Positions 32,801-45,641 of a stretch of DNA of 64,000 nt are shown here, piece after piece (the stretch's first letter is position 1; every line of letters starts with the position of its first letter). The stretch is from Cryptomeria japonica. Lineage: Eukaryota > Streptophyta > Pinopsida > Cupressales > Cupressaceae. The translations under genes were made by a program, and so were the position numbers. The DNA is taken from positions 315,106,541 to 315,170,540 of the forward strand of contig NC_081405.1 in assembly GCF_030272615.1 (NCBI RefSeq), given 5' to 3'. The notes under the pieces were generated by a model. It saw only the letters and a program-made list of their open reading frames with translations. It was not told where the DNA came from and ran no database searches.

Positions 32801-33087
32801 AAATCCCCCTTGCAATGGCTTGGGCTCTCACTATTCACAAATCCCAAGGCCTCACTTTGAACAAAGCAACAATCGATATTGGAAAGACTAAAAAACAAGG
32901 GCTAACCTTCACTGCACTATCACGAGTGAAATATGTTCATGATTTAAGAATAGACCCGCCTTTCACTTTTGAAAGGTACTCAAAATTACAAAGCAATGCT
33001 TATACAACTATCAGAAAGAAAGAAGAAAACAGATTGGCTGCTCTCTCCAGTCAGATTTCTACATCACCCCCCAGCCAACAACTCTAA
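29821..33087 (+). pseudogene. Helitron Rep-helicase (RepHel)
   Basis: RepHel drives rolling-circle transposition: an HUH endonuclease nicks DNA and a Pif1-type helicase unwinds it. All motifs lie in one frame over about 1,089 codons, broken by about eight stops (for example 30157, 30436, 30904, 31417, 31657, 32008). Helitron-like N domain: HFAASLRGTRAYWN, APTLFFTLSAANTKWP. Rep: the HUH motif HRGSAHIHGFLWL (about 30283-30321) and the two-tyrosine motif QYISKYASK (about 30790-30816). Helicase: a Walker A-type GIASTSKS (about 31795-31818; usual GxAGTGKS, with two Gly now Ser), Walker B LIDEMSF (about 32032), VGDLRQLPPV (about 32149), and the C-terminal AWALTIHKSQGLTL and TALSRVK. No frameshifts are evident. 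Non-functional, but it belongs to a formerly autonomous element; the 3' end is at 35216. Confidence 0.93.
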
Positions 33088-35187
33088 TCACCAACAACAT
33101 CAGGTATGTCACTCCACACTATCAGCTCCACTCCTCCCTTTACCTTTTAAATTTCTATAGTCTCTACAATTTTTACTATGCATCTCATTAACAACATGGC
33201 TTCTTCTCTTGCAGGGTCCATATTAATTGTTGTCTCACTACTTTTCTTCAGCCACCTGGAATTTCTGCACACAACAATATTCAACGTTGGCCTCCTCTTA
33301 CTAGGTATGCCAGCAATTTTCTATATTGCCATTCTCTTTGGATACTCATTCCATATTTAACAATTACACCATCCAATTTCTCGATAATATCTCTAAAAAA
33401 GTTATAGCTATCTACTTATGTTAAGCTATCCATTCTGGTTAAATATCCATTTGTCAATTTTTAGTTTAATCTTCATTTCAACTGTAAGAAATAATTTCAT
33501 ACAAAATGCTCATCATTACCTTTCCCTGCACTAGGTAGCTATGTTGCAGCATTGCACTCCTCCCCTACCACTCCTTTTGGTTGCATCAAAATAAGGTACA
33601 TTAAATTTCAAAGTTTTTTCATTATAAATATGTTGTATCAATTATTCTAATGTCTACATATACTATAATTATATTCCTCACTGTTTATTTCAGATCCATC
33701 CAATTTCTCCCTTGCATTGTACAATGTCTCACCAATCATATTTAACCTCCTCTTTTGCCTTTCACAGAGACTAGCTAAACGAACTAATTCAAGCTGCTCC
33801 ATCTACACAATGCAACTACAAAAAAACATGAATTTTTTTAAGCTTCTGGAAAATGACTGTGTTTACCTCCTTTTTTGGATCGTTGTTCACTGTTCATGGA
33901 ATTTAGTTGTATTATAGTCTTTTTATTTACATTAATATGATCAAGGACATAGTGTTTACAGAGAGCATGTAATGAATTTGTTAAAGCTAATGGAAAATGA
34001 CTCTATTTAGCTTTTTTTTGGATCCCTCTTCATCGAATTTAGTTGTACGATGGTCTTCTTATTTGCATTAGTATGATTAAGGACATAGTGTTTCCAAAGA
34101 CCATGTAATGAATTTATTAAAGAATCTAGAAAAACCCTGTGTTTACCTTCTCCTTTGGATTCTTGTTCATGGAATTTAGTTGTATGGTAGTCTTTTATTT
34201 GCATTAATATGATTAAAGGCATAATATTTTCAGAGACCATGTAATGGATTTGTTAGAGCCCCTGGAAAAAGATTGTGTTGAGTTTCTTTTTGAATAAATG
34301 GCTCATTTTGTAGTGATGAGGTGAGTATCTAGGAACTTTGGGATGCAAGTGTTGATTTGATCTGAGAAGTACTGTAAATCAAAAAAAAAAACCAGTTGTG
34401 GTGTCCATAGAAAATAAAAAGCAGAATATGGGTAATGTTTATGGAGTTGTTTTTTACAACTTGGGGTTTGGTTTCAAAACATCCATTTTTGTTTCTATTG
34501 ATGTTACCGATGTTCTCTTTCAACGTTTATACCTATTTAATGGATGATAATAGGTGGAGTGTGATTATAATAATTTCTAATTACAAGTCCACCAGTTTAA
34601 ATTGCACGCTTCAATTGCTTGCATTGTTTGGCTTCTTCTCTTATGCAGAATTTAGTGATTTCCTCCCTTCAAACATTCTATGGTTTAACCTCACCATATC
34701 CATCTGCTTTGCTTTTCACAAATGCCATGCCAATATAGATAAATATGTTTACTTCCAAATGCTCTTTCATATATTCTTTCAGCCAGACAGGTTCAACTTG
34801 CACCCATCTCCACCACAACAAAACAAAATTCCACTGCCCATTCCCCGCCACATACAAATGAAAGGTAACAATGACCTTTCCCCTCTCTTTCCGCTTCATT
34901 TTCAATAATTTGCCCCAAATAAAACAATTTGTTTGTAGATTTCGCTCACTTTCTTCTGTTCCTCCCCCCCTGCAGGCTTTATTCTTCATCTCTCGACTGC
35001 TTCCAATTGATGAATCCACATCGCTCGGGTTGTTGTTCATTTCTGCTTCCACATATACTTGTCACCCTCCTCTGAAGATTTGCAAAAAAAATTTCAAATC
35101 ATCAACCATCATTTTAACTATTTCTTGCAAATTCTCTGCACCCTCCAATACAACATCCCACATTCTGACAACCCCTATCGGCGACCT
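33088..35187 (+). other. 3' non-coding part of the Helitron
   Basis: AT-rich region between the helicase and the 3' terminus. Possible intron signals occur (AG|GTATGT near 33103; pyrimidine tract plus GCAG at about 33213 and 34976), and the less AT-rich pieces 34780-34865 and 34977-35215 look exon-like, but I recognise no domain in them. Whether these are extra RepHel exons or captured fragments is undecided. Confidence 0.5.
33835..34290 (+). repeat. Tandem repeat, about three units of 136-138 bp
   Basis: CATGGAATTTAGTTGTA-type words start at 33895, 34031 and 34169. Each is followed by TTATTTGCATTA.TATGAT.AAGG.CATA and GACCATGTAATG.ATTT, then TGGAAAA.GA.TGTGTTTA. Units differ at roughly one base in ten. 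It lies in the 3' part of the Helitron. Confidence 0.9.
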
Positions 35188-35216
35188 GTTGCAGGCACTT
35201 CTCCTGCAACTACTAG
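35188..35216 (+). mobile_element. Helitron 3' terminus: hairpin and CTAG
   Basis: GTTGCAGG (35188-35195), a seven-base loop CACTTCT, CCTGCAAC (35203-35210), then TA and CTAG (35213-35216) followed by T. A perfect 8-bp hairpin a few bases before CTRR, next to a T, is the defining Helitron 3' end, and it sits 2.1 kb downstream of a RepHel frame on the same strand. The 5' TC end is not resolved; it must lie left of 29821. Confidence 0.88.
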
Positions 35217-38200
35217 TAAATAACTAAAACTAAATTACTAAACCAAATAAAGAGAAATAATAAGTAGTTTTGACTATCATTCCTACAAGGGAAGATACCA
35301 AAATCCATTTGAATCTAAATAATAATAAAATTGTGTAATGCCCAAAAATTTATCAGGCAAAACACAACCATTTTTTTTTTTAATTATTATTATATATAAA
35401 TAGATATAACACATAAGCAACCTTCATCATGTTAAACTATTCCTACACAAGTAATAATATTTGCATAAGGGAGGATACACATATTTTTCATCTTATTTCT
35501 AGTTACATCATCGATGACTCATTTTAATTAGTATTGGTACCCTTAATGTTTCTTTGCATCAATTACTATCAATGTTTTCTATTATAGGTCCCTTCATTTT
35601 GTTAGCCCCTTATCAAGATGTCATCCCTAACAATGTATTACCATAGGGTTAAATGTAATTTTCACTAAATCCATACTATGGAATAGAATAAATTGGCTAG
35701 TTCATTCAATCAATAACATTAGCCTTCAAAATAATGTTGTTTAATAACCTAATAATAATTGTCCTTTAATATTAGCTACAACCTCAACTTGGGTGTTTTC
35801 TTACTTATTATTACTTGTAATTATATTATACTTAATCATTTCCTTTTCTAACTAGGAATATTCATATTATTGCTACCTCAAGTTTAAGAGAGTAGGGGTA
35901 ACATGCAAAGCCCATACTTTGACTAAGCAAAAAGCAAACCAATTTCTCTTTCTTTTACAAAAAACATGTTTATATTAAAATTATAATTAATATCATTATT
36001 GACTCTAATAAAATAGTGCATCGATCCACTAATATCCTCATTGACATAATTTATTTTTACTAATATTCGTATTAATATAACTTTATCAATAACATTAGTG
36101 GTAATGACACCCAAGAACTCATTTTGCCAATGCTAAATAAAGAAACCAATTAATACAATTATTTTTTTTATTATATAAATATTTCCTTATATTTCTTAAT
36201 TATACAATCTATATAATTAATTTCTTTTCTTTCTCTTCTCTTTTTCTATCACACAAATAAGTGACTAAGTTTCTATATACTCCAAAATGAATATCCATAT
36301 AATGCTCATATAATATTTATTAAACATTTATAATTGCCATAACTATTACCCTCTTCTTATATTTATCAATTATACAAAATTTTAACCAAATATTTCTAAT
36401 CTAGAGAAATAGAACATGGATATGGTAAAAATAAATTACAATAAAATGACCATTTACTCCTATGTTCCCTTGATTTATAAATAAATGATAAATGTCACAA
36501 TTATCAAACTTTCAATTATGAGAAGGGCAAATATTTAACTTTCTATTATATTCTTATTTACTTCAAGGAATCTCCTTTACAATTATGAAACTGAAGAGAA
36601 GTAGCATTAAATACTAAATCAATGGATTATATTAAACTTGTTATCCAAAATAATTAGATTGAAAATAAGCAAATAAATAGCTAATTAATAATGAAATCAT
36701 TTCTTAATTAATAGTTTAAGCAAATAATCTTCATTCTATTTTTATGGAGCAAAATCATCCAATAATATGGATGTGATTCCATGTCATTTACTAATTATTT
36801 AATAATATAAATTTTGATTACATCTCTTTCTATATATACATTTTCAATCAAGGTTATCTTATATTAAAAAAAAAAAATAGAAAGATTTCATTTTCTTTTC
36901 AACATTATCATTCTTTTAACCCTTTTATGGAATAAGGAATCAAGCAAGAAAGTTTTTTGTAAAATCAATTGAAATATGGAAATGATTCTGTCATAAATCT
37001 GAACTATTTTATAGGAAAGATAAAATAGAAATCAATCTCATTTCTAATTCTGTGAAGTTAAAATAACATTTTAAATTAACTCTATTAACATTCACCAATC
37101 ATTTCATAAAATAAGATATTTTTATTCTATTTTGTGAAACTAAAATCACAATTTCAACATAGAAACAATTCTATCATTATTGATTATTTATCTTACAAAA
37201 TAGAATAAATTTTCTTTCTATCTAAATGGCCAAAGATGCACTTCAATGTAGAAAGGATTCTTAAGATAAGACACAACTTCATTTACCAATTAGTGAATCT
37301 ATTGTACATTTTGCAGGTCACATGAAGAAGGAGATGCCAAATCCAAATGTCACAATACAGTAAAAACATTAAGCAGAAGACAAGACAGTCTCTTTTTTTT
37401 TTAATGTTGTCAGATATAGTCACAGATATAACTATAAGATGTCAGTGCAAGAACAATAGAGAAGTGGCCACAATAGGATAGTGGGAATCACTGTCTTAGT
37501 TACACCACATGCGCTACTGGCATATGTTGAGTCACTTTCACGCAGGGATGGGCGGTTGTTATCAGAATAGACAGTTGAAAGTCACCGTCATCCATCCCCT
37601 AAATTTCAATATTGATGCATTTGTATTGAAACACTCATATGTATAAACATGTAACCTGTGTCCTTTGATTTTTAAAACATCTCCATCATTCTCAACAAGA
37701 CCACTTGCCTAACTATATAGCAAGTAGATCATAGCCATTCTCACTGCATATCTCGATTTCATTTTATATTTATTTTTTTTGAATCGTTACATTGTCAACA
37801 TTACAAATAGCCTCTTCTAGATTAACTCTGAGTTTATCAGTAATTATTTCCACTCATACTGCTATGAGATAGGTTGCGCACAAAAGGTTGCCTAGATTTC
37901 TGGCTTGAACTAGAATACGACACCCATTAATCCCAACGGTAAAGGCCGCAGGTTATATCAGCACAAAGCTAGAATGCCAGCCATATGTAGACTAATTCAT
38001 CTATTGTTTATGTCTAGTGTTTTCTGCACATTTACTAATTAAGGGATGATGATCCCTTCTAATAAATGTATTTCTATTTTTTTCTTTTAACTTTATACTA
38101 CAGTGAGGAATGGAGTTCACCTTCTACCTGAAAAATTTATGAAGTTCATATATATATATAACACTAATACTCTCTACCCTATTTTAGATTTGTAATCTAA

Positions 38201-38760
38201 TTTACGGACAAGTCATACATTTATTATTCTACTAATATACAACAAAACAAATCCATCAAAATATGAATAAACAGTCCTGAGGTTACCACGTCTAAGAAAT
38301 CATGAGTTGTTTACTTGAAGCATTACATGGTAAATAAACAATTTCAAGCTTACTCATACACCTGTGAATAATACCTCTACTTAACATTCCCTTAAACTAT
38401 GATTTTAGATTAGATGATTTTTCCATTAAAAGCAGAACATCTGAAAAAAATATCCAATGAGGCTCATTCTTCTCTTGAATGTAAAATTTGTAAACAATAT
38501 TATCATGAACTATAATTGTGAAAATAAATAATAATTTTCATTAGAGAGAAACAATGGACTTACAACAAATTAAAGGCTTGCTCTTTCATTACATAGTGCA
38601 TAACCAACTCCTACAAAGCTATCATTTGCAAGACACATAAAAGATTTCTATTGAAACATAAAATACAAATGAGGTCTTGAGTTTCACAAGCATGAGTATT
38701 CTTAGCAAACTTTCCTTATACCCATTCTTCGAAATCAAAACATGATTTTCATTAGAGTGT
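35217..38760. other. AT-rich spacer, no gene seen
   Basis: About 3.5 kb of strongly AT-rich DNA with poly-A/T runs. I found no coding motif, LTR edge or tandem array. A less AT-rich patch at 37440-37600 shows nothing recognisable. Confidence 0.55.
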
Positions 38761-39943
38761 AAAAAATAGAAAAATTACTGATGAATGCTTGCTCACCTCC
38801 CAACCATAATGGCATCATGAAGCCTCATGGGCTCTAGCCATACCCCCGAGCAAGATAAGCATATTATACACCATGAAAATCTATGGTGAAGTCATCCTAT
38901 TACAACAAAATCTTTCTTTAACACTCTTTTCTCCAACATTCACACAACTCAATTCTTTCATGACTTTCAATCATCATAGTATCCTCTACACTAAAATCAA
39001 CATCAAGGTGAAGAATACTTATCTTTGTTCCAAGTCCACAAGATGGTCTCCTTCTCCATCAAGAAGCTTTCCTCTTATTCTTATTCCTTCTTCACTTTCC
39101 TCTCCATCCAAGTTCTCCAAAAGGAGAAGTGGGTAGTGCCCTCTCTAGCTTCTTACTAAGACATATATGGGTCTCAACTCTAATCCACTTTTTCTCAAAT
39201 CCTAACCCGTCACTTTCAAACAAGTGGGATTTTGAAGGGTCACATCAAGCTTAGAGGACACTATCACATGTTCTAAAGGTCCCTAACCCCAAGGTATTGA
39301 CCCTAGGGGTCTATTTTTTCACCATAACCCATAAAATGGACCACACAACACCTTTTTGAAACCCACACAAAGACCCATTCGAGTTTTGGCTTTACCCAAA
39401 GGGTTTTCAAACTCAAATCTCCTCTCTCACCACATGACCTAAGGTTGTATGCCATCTCAACACATTTAAAATTGACTCTAAATAAGATAAATATATTCCT
39501 TCATCCATTTCTATGCAAAATAGGTTACCCTTCTAACACCTTCACAAGATATTTGATTTGGAGTAATCTTCTTTTCCTCCTCATAATGTACACCATCTAT
39601 CCTGCATTATCCAACCACAAGCACAATTAGATCATCATAATATTGCATATAAATTGTTGTCCAAATTCCCAATAATTTTTACTTGTGAATTATTTAAACA
39701 TCATTTCTAAGCAATCCCATATTAAATCATCATTTCATATGCACATATGCAATTGTTAGTTATTAATAATCAAATCCATATATTGGAAACTTAGATGTTA
39801 ATGCTATTTAACTTTCATCATAATTAGAGCGATGCATAAAAACACAACTAATAGAATGGCATCACTTCCATTCTACCACCATTTTAGTTTAACTATGATA
39901 ATTTGCAACAATTAGGATTGTATTAATGGTGTGGGGTCTTACA
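38761..39943 (+). repeat. Possible degenerate LTR (right edge only)
   Basis: The word GTGTGGGGTCTTACA ending at 39943, followed by AAT and TGTACCATGAGAG, resembles the end of a plant gypsy-type LTR and a decayed Met-tRNA primer site. The sequence to the left, CT-rich and less AT-rich than the flanks, could be the LTR body; the left edge is not seen and there is no partner. Weak call. Confidence 0.25.
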
Positions 39944-40189
39944 AATTGTACCATGAGAGTTCACATGAAAATTTTAAACAAAAAATATGACAAATAAAAA
40001 AAAGACAAAGACATTGATATTGATCAACAAGGCTCTAGCTCTACTTACATCAACAATGGATTCTTAAGATAGCTATTTATTCACAACCGTCAAAATTATT
40101 TTTTTAATGCTTTACCTAATTTATTGTAAAGGGTAAACTATTTTTATCATAACTTATGAACTTGTGGATCACAAAAAAGGGACCTCATC

Positions 40190-41560
40190 TTTGATGAAAA
40201 CAATTAGCAATAATAGAATGGGGAGCAAGAGTGGACGAGTGAGGAAAGGATTGGCTAGGGTTTTAGGAAATGGGGAGGATGTAGGAATGATGGGGATCTA
40301 GATGATGAAAGAGGTGCACAAACCCTAGTGTAAAGTCATTCTTTTGTGTTTTTTTCTGGTGGGGTGCGACAAGAGCTCCTAGCCTCTATTTTTTGGGAGA
40401 AGCTTTGGTTGCTCCCTTGTTTGTTTTGGGGGACCTTGATCATCTATATGGTGTCTCCATCTTTTTTTCTTCCTCGCCATGGTCTAGATCTAGGTGCTTG
40501 GAGGTTAGTGGATCCTATTTTCCATGTGCTCATTACCATTCCTAGTTTGAGCATTTCTTAACCCTTCTTCTATATTGTAGCGTATTTTTTGGATCTTGGG
40601 TTTTCCAACCTATGGTTCTTCACTTGGTGTACTATGGGTAATCCCATTTATTTTTTGGATTTTTGTTTTAGAGTTGCTAGGGTTTCAAAGCCTCAAGTTT
40701 GGGTTCAACTACTTTTGACCTAGTGGTTCCTTAGCTTTTTGAGCCTACTACGATTTGGGTTGAATAAATTTATTTAAGGTCATGTCTTTTGGGTTCTATT
40801 GATGGGGTTTCTCTATAGATTTATAGTTCTAATTTGTTCTATCCTATTTTGTGGCTAGTGGCTTTAGTTGGCTAAAGGTAGAGTTTTGCCCCCTATTCTA
40901 CTTTCTTCTTATCAAGTCTTACTAAAATGAATTTTCTTATATATGCTTACTTTTAGTCATTGCTAGGGCTTTGGCCTTTTTTATTGCATGTATGCCTACA
41001 ACAATGGTTGCAAAGGCCTTTCTTGAGGATATGTCTAATGTTCTGGGTGTATGCTTTTACACTTTTGTGGGGATTTTGTCTGTGGGTGGAGGGAGTTTAT
41101 GGGGTACTGAGGTTGCACCATTTTCTATTGATGATGGTGTTCCTTTTGTAACTGGTGTTTTTTGGCCTAATGTGGGTTGTATTTTGTTGCATGCTAAGGG
41201 CTATTTAACCTACAAGATATTAATAGAGAGGGCTTTTCTTCCTTCAAGCCTACTTCTAGGGTGACTATCATCTTTCTTGGTGGGTGCTATCATATGGAGT
41301 CTTGGTGCATGCCCCTTTTGTCCCCGTCCTCATGTGTGTTTTATTGCGGAGATGTGCTTAGGTTCTCTCATTTGAGGATTGGTGAGGGGTCTTCTTGGTC
41401 ATATTTTTTGGTGGAGGCATCTTCACCTGTGCCCTTTATTTTAGGGCCTCTGATTCTAGGTGGAACTGCTACAAGTGGACCTAATGAGGTAGATCATGAT
41501 GCTTTGTTTGTAGGGTTTTCTTTGGGCTTTCTTGTACTAACCTATTAGTTGGGTTTGTTT
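40190..41560. other. Less AT-rich island, unidentified
   Basis: T- and G-rich on the plus strand. Short plus-strand frames are Leu/Phe/Gly-rich and look like composition effects. On the minus strand, around 41155-40970, a Lys/Pro/Ser/Thr-rich frame with few stops (KTPVTKGTPSSIENGATS) could be the low-complexity tail of a LINE ORF1 or a gag. Not assigned. Confidence 0.4.
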
Positions 41561-44500
41561 TGTGCTCTTTTCGATGACCCTTCTAAAAAAAGTTTGTACG
41601 AAGCCTTTAAAAAATCTACTATTACTTTTTTATTTCCTTAGCTATATTGTTTCTACTACAGGGGTTTTTATTTGGAAGATGGTTTGAGGTTCCTACCTAA
41701 ACCCCTCTATTTTGATTAGGTAATTTTTAAGGTTTGAGGCTTTGATACCCCATGTTCTTTGTTTTGGTCAAAATGTCCCTTCAAAAAGGGTACGTCATTT
41801 TCTTGTTTGTCTAGTCTTGGTAGCCTCATTGCTTGCGAGTGGGAAAAATCAAATGAATTGAAAATTTCTTTAAAAGTACAATGTATTACCTCATTCATTT
41901 TTTTAATGAAAACTGATGGACCTAACCACCTAAATCTATCTAATGGAATTTTCTTATGATTTAACTAGTGTATAGTATCTCCTACCTCCACCCTACTCAA
42001 ATATTTCAAAAAATAAGAATGAGAATTTTTTATCCATTTCAATTTAGTTGTAAGTGTCTTTACCAAGCAAAAGATTATTTCTACTATTCTTTTTTCTTCC
42101 ATGTACTACTACATTTGTGCTTGTCTTGGGAAGAATAATTGTTTGCTTTTGTTAATGACCTAATATATTTATTAATAGTTCGAGATTAGAAACATAATTC
42201 AAAAAGTTGGAAGATTTCAATCTTTAAGAGTAATAATCTAAAACTCCTAATTATGAGGAGGCTAGATTAGGGTCACTCCGTGAAGTAGGTAGCCATTTTT
42301 CACTTTAGACTATGTTAGAACCAATAGAGTAACAACTAAGGTTTTATAGGATGACTAGAAAAAAAATTAAAAATGCAGATAACCTTAAAAACATTGAATC
42401 TTGTGAATAGTGAAATCACTTAAGGTTTTATAGATATGCAAGTGAGAACATTTAAATGTAAGTATGAAAAGTAACTTTTAGTAAATAATGAATTAAAACT
42501 GTAATCATTATGTAAGATTTTTTTTTTTAATAAGTAATGACTAGAATGAAAGACATTGTTAAAATGTAAGTGGCCATTAGAAAAAAATTTTAAAAGGAAA
42601 AAAAATAAAAATTGGTCTTGTTCATACAATAAACGACTTCTTAGTAATAAACTTAAAATGTTTGACATATACAATATATTTAATTCAATAAATTAAATTT
42701 ATAAAAATGTTGTTTTTTTTTTTTGGAAAATTGAATTTTGTATTAACTCTTTTCAAGATAAATTAATAGGAATAAAGAAAAATGACATTTGAACAATTAT
42801 TAAAAATAAATTTTGAATTTAGATTATACTTTTTTTTTTCAAAAAATTTAATTATATGCTATCATTAATTAAACTAATGAAAGAAAAGAATTCAATGAAT
42901 ATCTATAAGAACAAAAAATTTGAAGTGGTCCACATATGTAGTTAAATTTAATGGTGTTTATTAGTTTTTGAAAAGGTAGGAAGAATTGCATTGATTAAAT
43001 TCTACTATTTAATTATTTTAACCAATCATTTCAAAGAATTAAATACTTTTGACCAAAATTCTATAGTTTATTTTTAATTCCTATTTTAAATTATTCAAAT
43101 ATTAATTTTTTTATAGAACCAATTTTATATTACTAGGATCTATCTTGGATTTTAAAAGGCTTATGTTTTATAGATTTTGTTTATTAATTTTAATATAAAG
43201 AGAGTTGGCCCTTCAAGCAATTTATCCCAAAAAAAAAAAAAGACTTTTGTATGTTTCTATTGATTTGAACATATAGAAAATTAAAATTTTCAAAAAAAAA
43301 TCATAATTTTTTTGCATTTAATTAAATAGAACAATTGTACATTGACATCATAAACACCATATTGTCATTGATTTGTTCTTTAAGTACAAAGTAGGTTTGC
43401 TCATACGCTGAACATTAGTTTTTTTTTTTAAGTCTAATTATTTTATACTTTTATGTTTTCTTTAGTTTGTATACATACAATGAGTGTTGGACGTGACTTT
43501 ACAAAGAATGGCGGCTATAGCTTTGCAAAATGGTAGGAGCTAATAGAAAAGGTGATACTTTTATTTTATGTTTGTTGTTTTTATTTGTTATTATTTCATT
43601 GAGGTAAAGATTTAGGTACATTTGAAAGTATAACTTTTAATTAAATAGTAGATTTTTATATTAATAATTAAATCATATTTTATAATTATCATTATAATAA
43701 AAATAAATATTTAAGAATATTTAGTTTTAAATTAAATTTTTTTAAATGAAATATCAACTGACTTTATTTTTTCATGTATTACATTTTAGTTTTTTACATT
43801 CTATAATTTGGTTTTACTTGTACTTTTTAATGTAAAAATTAAAGTTAAAATTCTAAAAAAAAATTATATTGTTTATTGTTAATTCTAATATTTTATTTGA
43901 AGTAGAGTTGAATTTCTAATAATTATTTATTTATTTATTTATGTAATATAAAAGTCTTTTGACAATTATTTTATATATGCATGCAATACAATCATAGTTA
44001 AAAGATTGATCAATATAAAACTCTTTTTAAATTTGATTGTATAATAATTTTTAATATTAATTGTTTTATCATATTATGTATTTATCATTAAAATATTGAT
44101 TGTGTGTGTGTCAGTGTTAAAACAATTAAGAATTCTCTTTTTATATTTATAATATCTATTAGTTTATTTTTTATTTTTAAGTTTTTTTTTTTTTTTAAAC
44201 TTATGTAAGAGTTAAAATTTTAGCATTAACATTTTTTATATAGTTTAGTTTTATTTTTAATATTTTACTTCAAGTGGGTTCAACTTTCTATTATTTTTTA
44301 TTTTTTAAAATTGAATATCTTTCAATTATTAAGTATTAGATCCTCAAAATTTTATACAAATTTTCACTAAGTACCTATTATTTTAGTTTTAAGTAAAAAT
44401 CTATAAATTAATAATGTAATGTGAAAGAAAATGGCTATACAACCCCTAAGATGCACCAATGTATAAATTACCCTCATACATCACAATTTTACATTAATAC

Positions 44501-45436
44501 ATCATAGGTACTTAATAGCCATTTCAAAACAAATTACTAATCTAGCATAATGATAACTCTATTAACAATAACTTGATGCACCTCATAGACTATATTATCG
44601 TGCTAATCTAAAGAAATGTTTCTCAGTTACAAAGGGTTACGGAGTTCTTAGCTCAATTGCTTCTATAGAGTGGGGGAAATTGCCTACCTATGTTTGAGGA
44701 TTATTTTAATAAACCGTTTTAAATTTAAAAGTTTATATTTAAATTTTATTATCATTGAATTTTGAATTTTTTATTTTGATTTTTAAATGTTTTACTTGTC
44801 ATTTCAATTGGTTTTATGTGTTTGACTATGATATATTAATGTAGATTTAAAATTTGAATTTAAAAATTATTAGTTTAACATAATTCTTATTAAGTATATT
44901 GAGTGATTTCTATGATTGATTATTTTTGAGAACGCAAGTTATAAAAAATTTCTTTGTCCTTTATATAATCAAAGAGTTCAAAAACATAGCATAAGAATAA
45001 AACAATAAACAATAATAAAATACTAATACTAACCACTAGTTGGAAAAACTATTCCAAACTAGAAAACACAAAAATAGATAAAAACAGCATAAGAACAACC
45101 CATAAGTTGCGCATAAAAAGAAATATAACAAGTTTAACAACAATTTATTACACCTTGTAATGAGTAACCAAGATTTTCCAATCTTTGCACATAATAGTTA
45201 TCTTATCGTTCCACTTAACAATGCCCATGTCAATATGTGATTCAATCTTTTCATATTTTTCTTTGAAGTCTTACCTTCTTCCTCCTAAATTAGTTTACTT
45301 TACAATGGCTAACCTTAAAAATGACAACACCTAAGACAACTCTTTTCATTATGCTATAATAGGCTGCCCTATTTTAGAAATCAAAGTAACTGATTTTTTT
45401 TCCTTTTCCACTTCTCGAGAATAAACTGTGGTTTAG
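41561..45436. other. AT-rich spacer, no gene seen
   Basis: Very AT-rich, with a short (TTTA)n run at about 43924-43945 and a (TG)n of six at about 44101. The minus-strand frame 41898-41716 (HCTFKEIFNSFDFSHSQAM) is not recognisable as a family. Confidence 0.55.
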
Positions 45437-45641
45437 TTTTTGATTAAGTGAAAAGCACATTTTGAAGGGGCCTCATAACCCTATTACAAAAAGATAATCA
45501 AAAGATAAGACATTAAAGACCAGCTAGAAAGAGCAAAACACAAAAAAGAGACGACTGGCAAAGACAAAAAGCCAGTAAGAAACCAAAAGAGGCAAAGGGA
45601 CGACACTAAGAAAACTAAAGGAAAACCACGAGCAAAAAACC
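45437..45641 (-). other. 3' untranslated region of ORF X / LINE-like 3' end
   Basis: After the TAG of ORF X (45642-45644) the minus strand is T-rich and runs to AGGGTTATGAGGCCCCTTC, then TTTTCACTTAATCAAAAAC. This resembles the 3' tail of plant LINEs (a G/T-rich block, then AATCAAAA). No long poly-A is visible. Confidence 0.4.

Noticed and set aside
34435-35227. Frames in the 3' part of the Helitron as captured genes
   Set aside because: Possible splice signals but no recognisable domain; kept only as a note.
41716-41898. 60-codon minus-strand frame
   Set aside because: Looks protein-like in parts but matches no family I know and stands alone.
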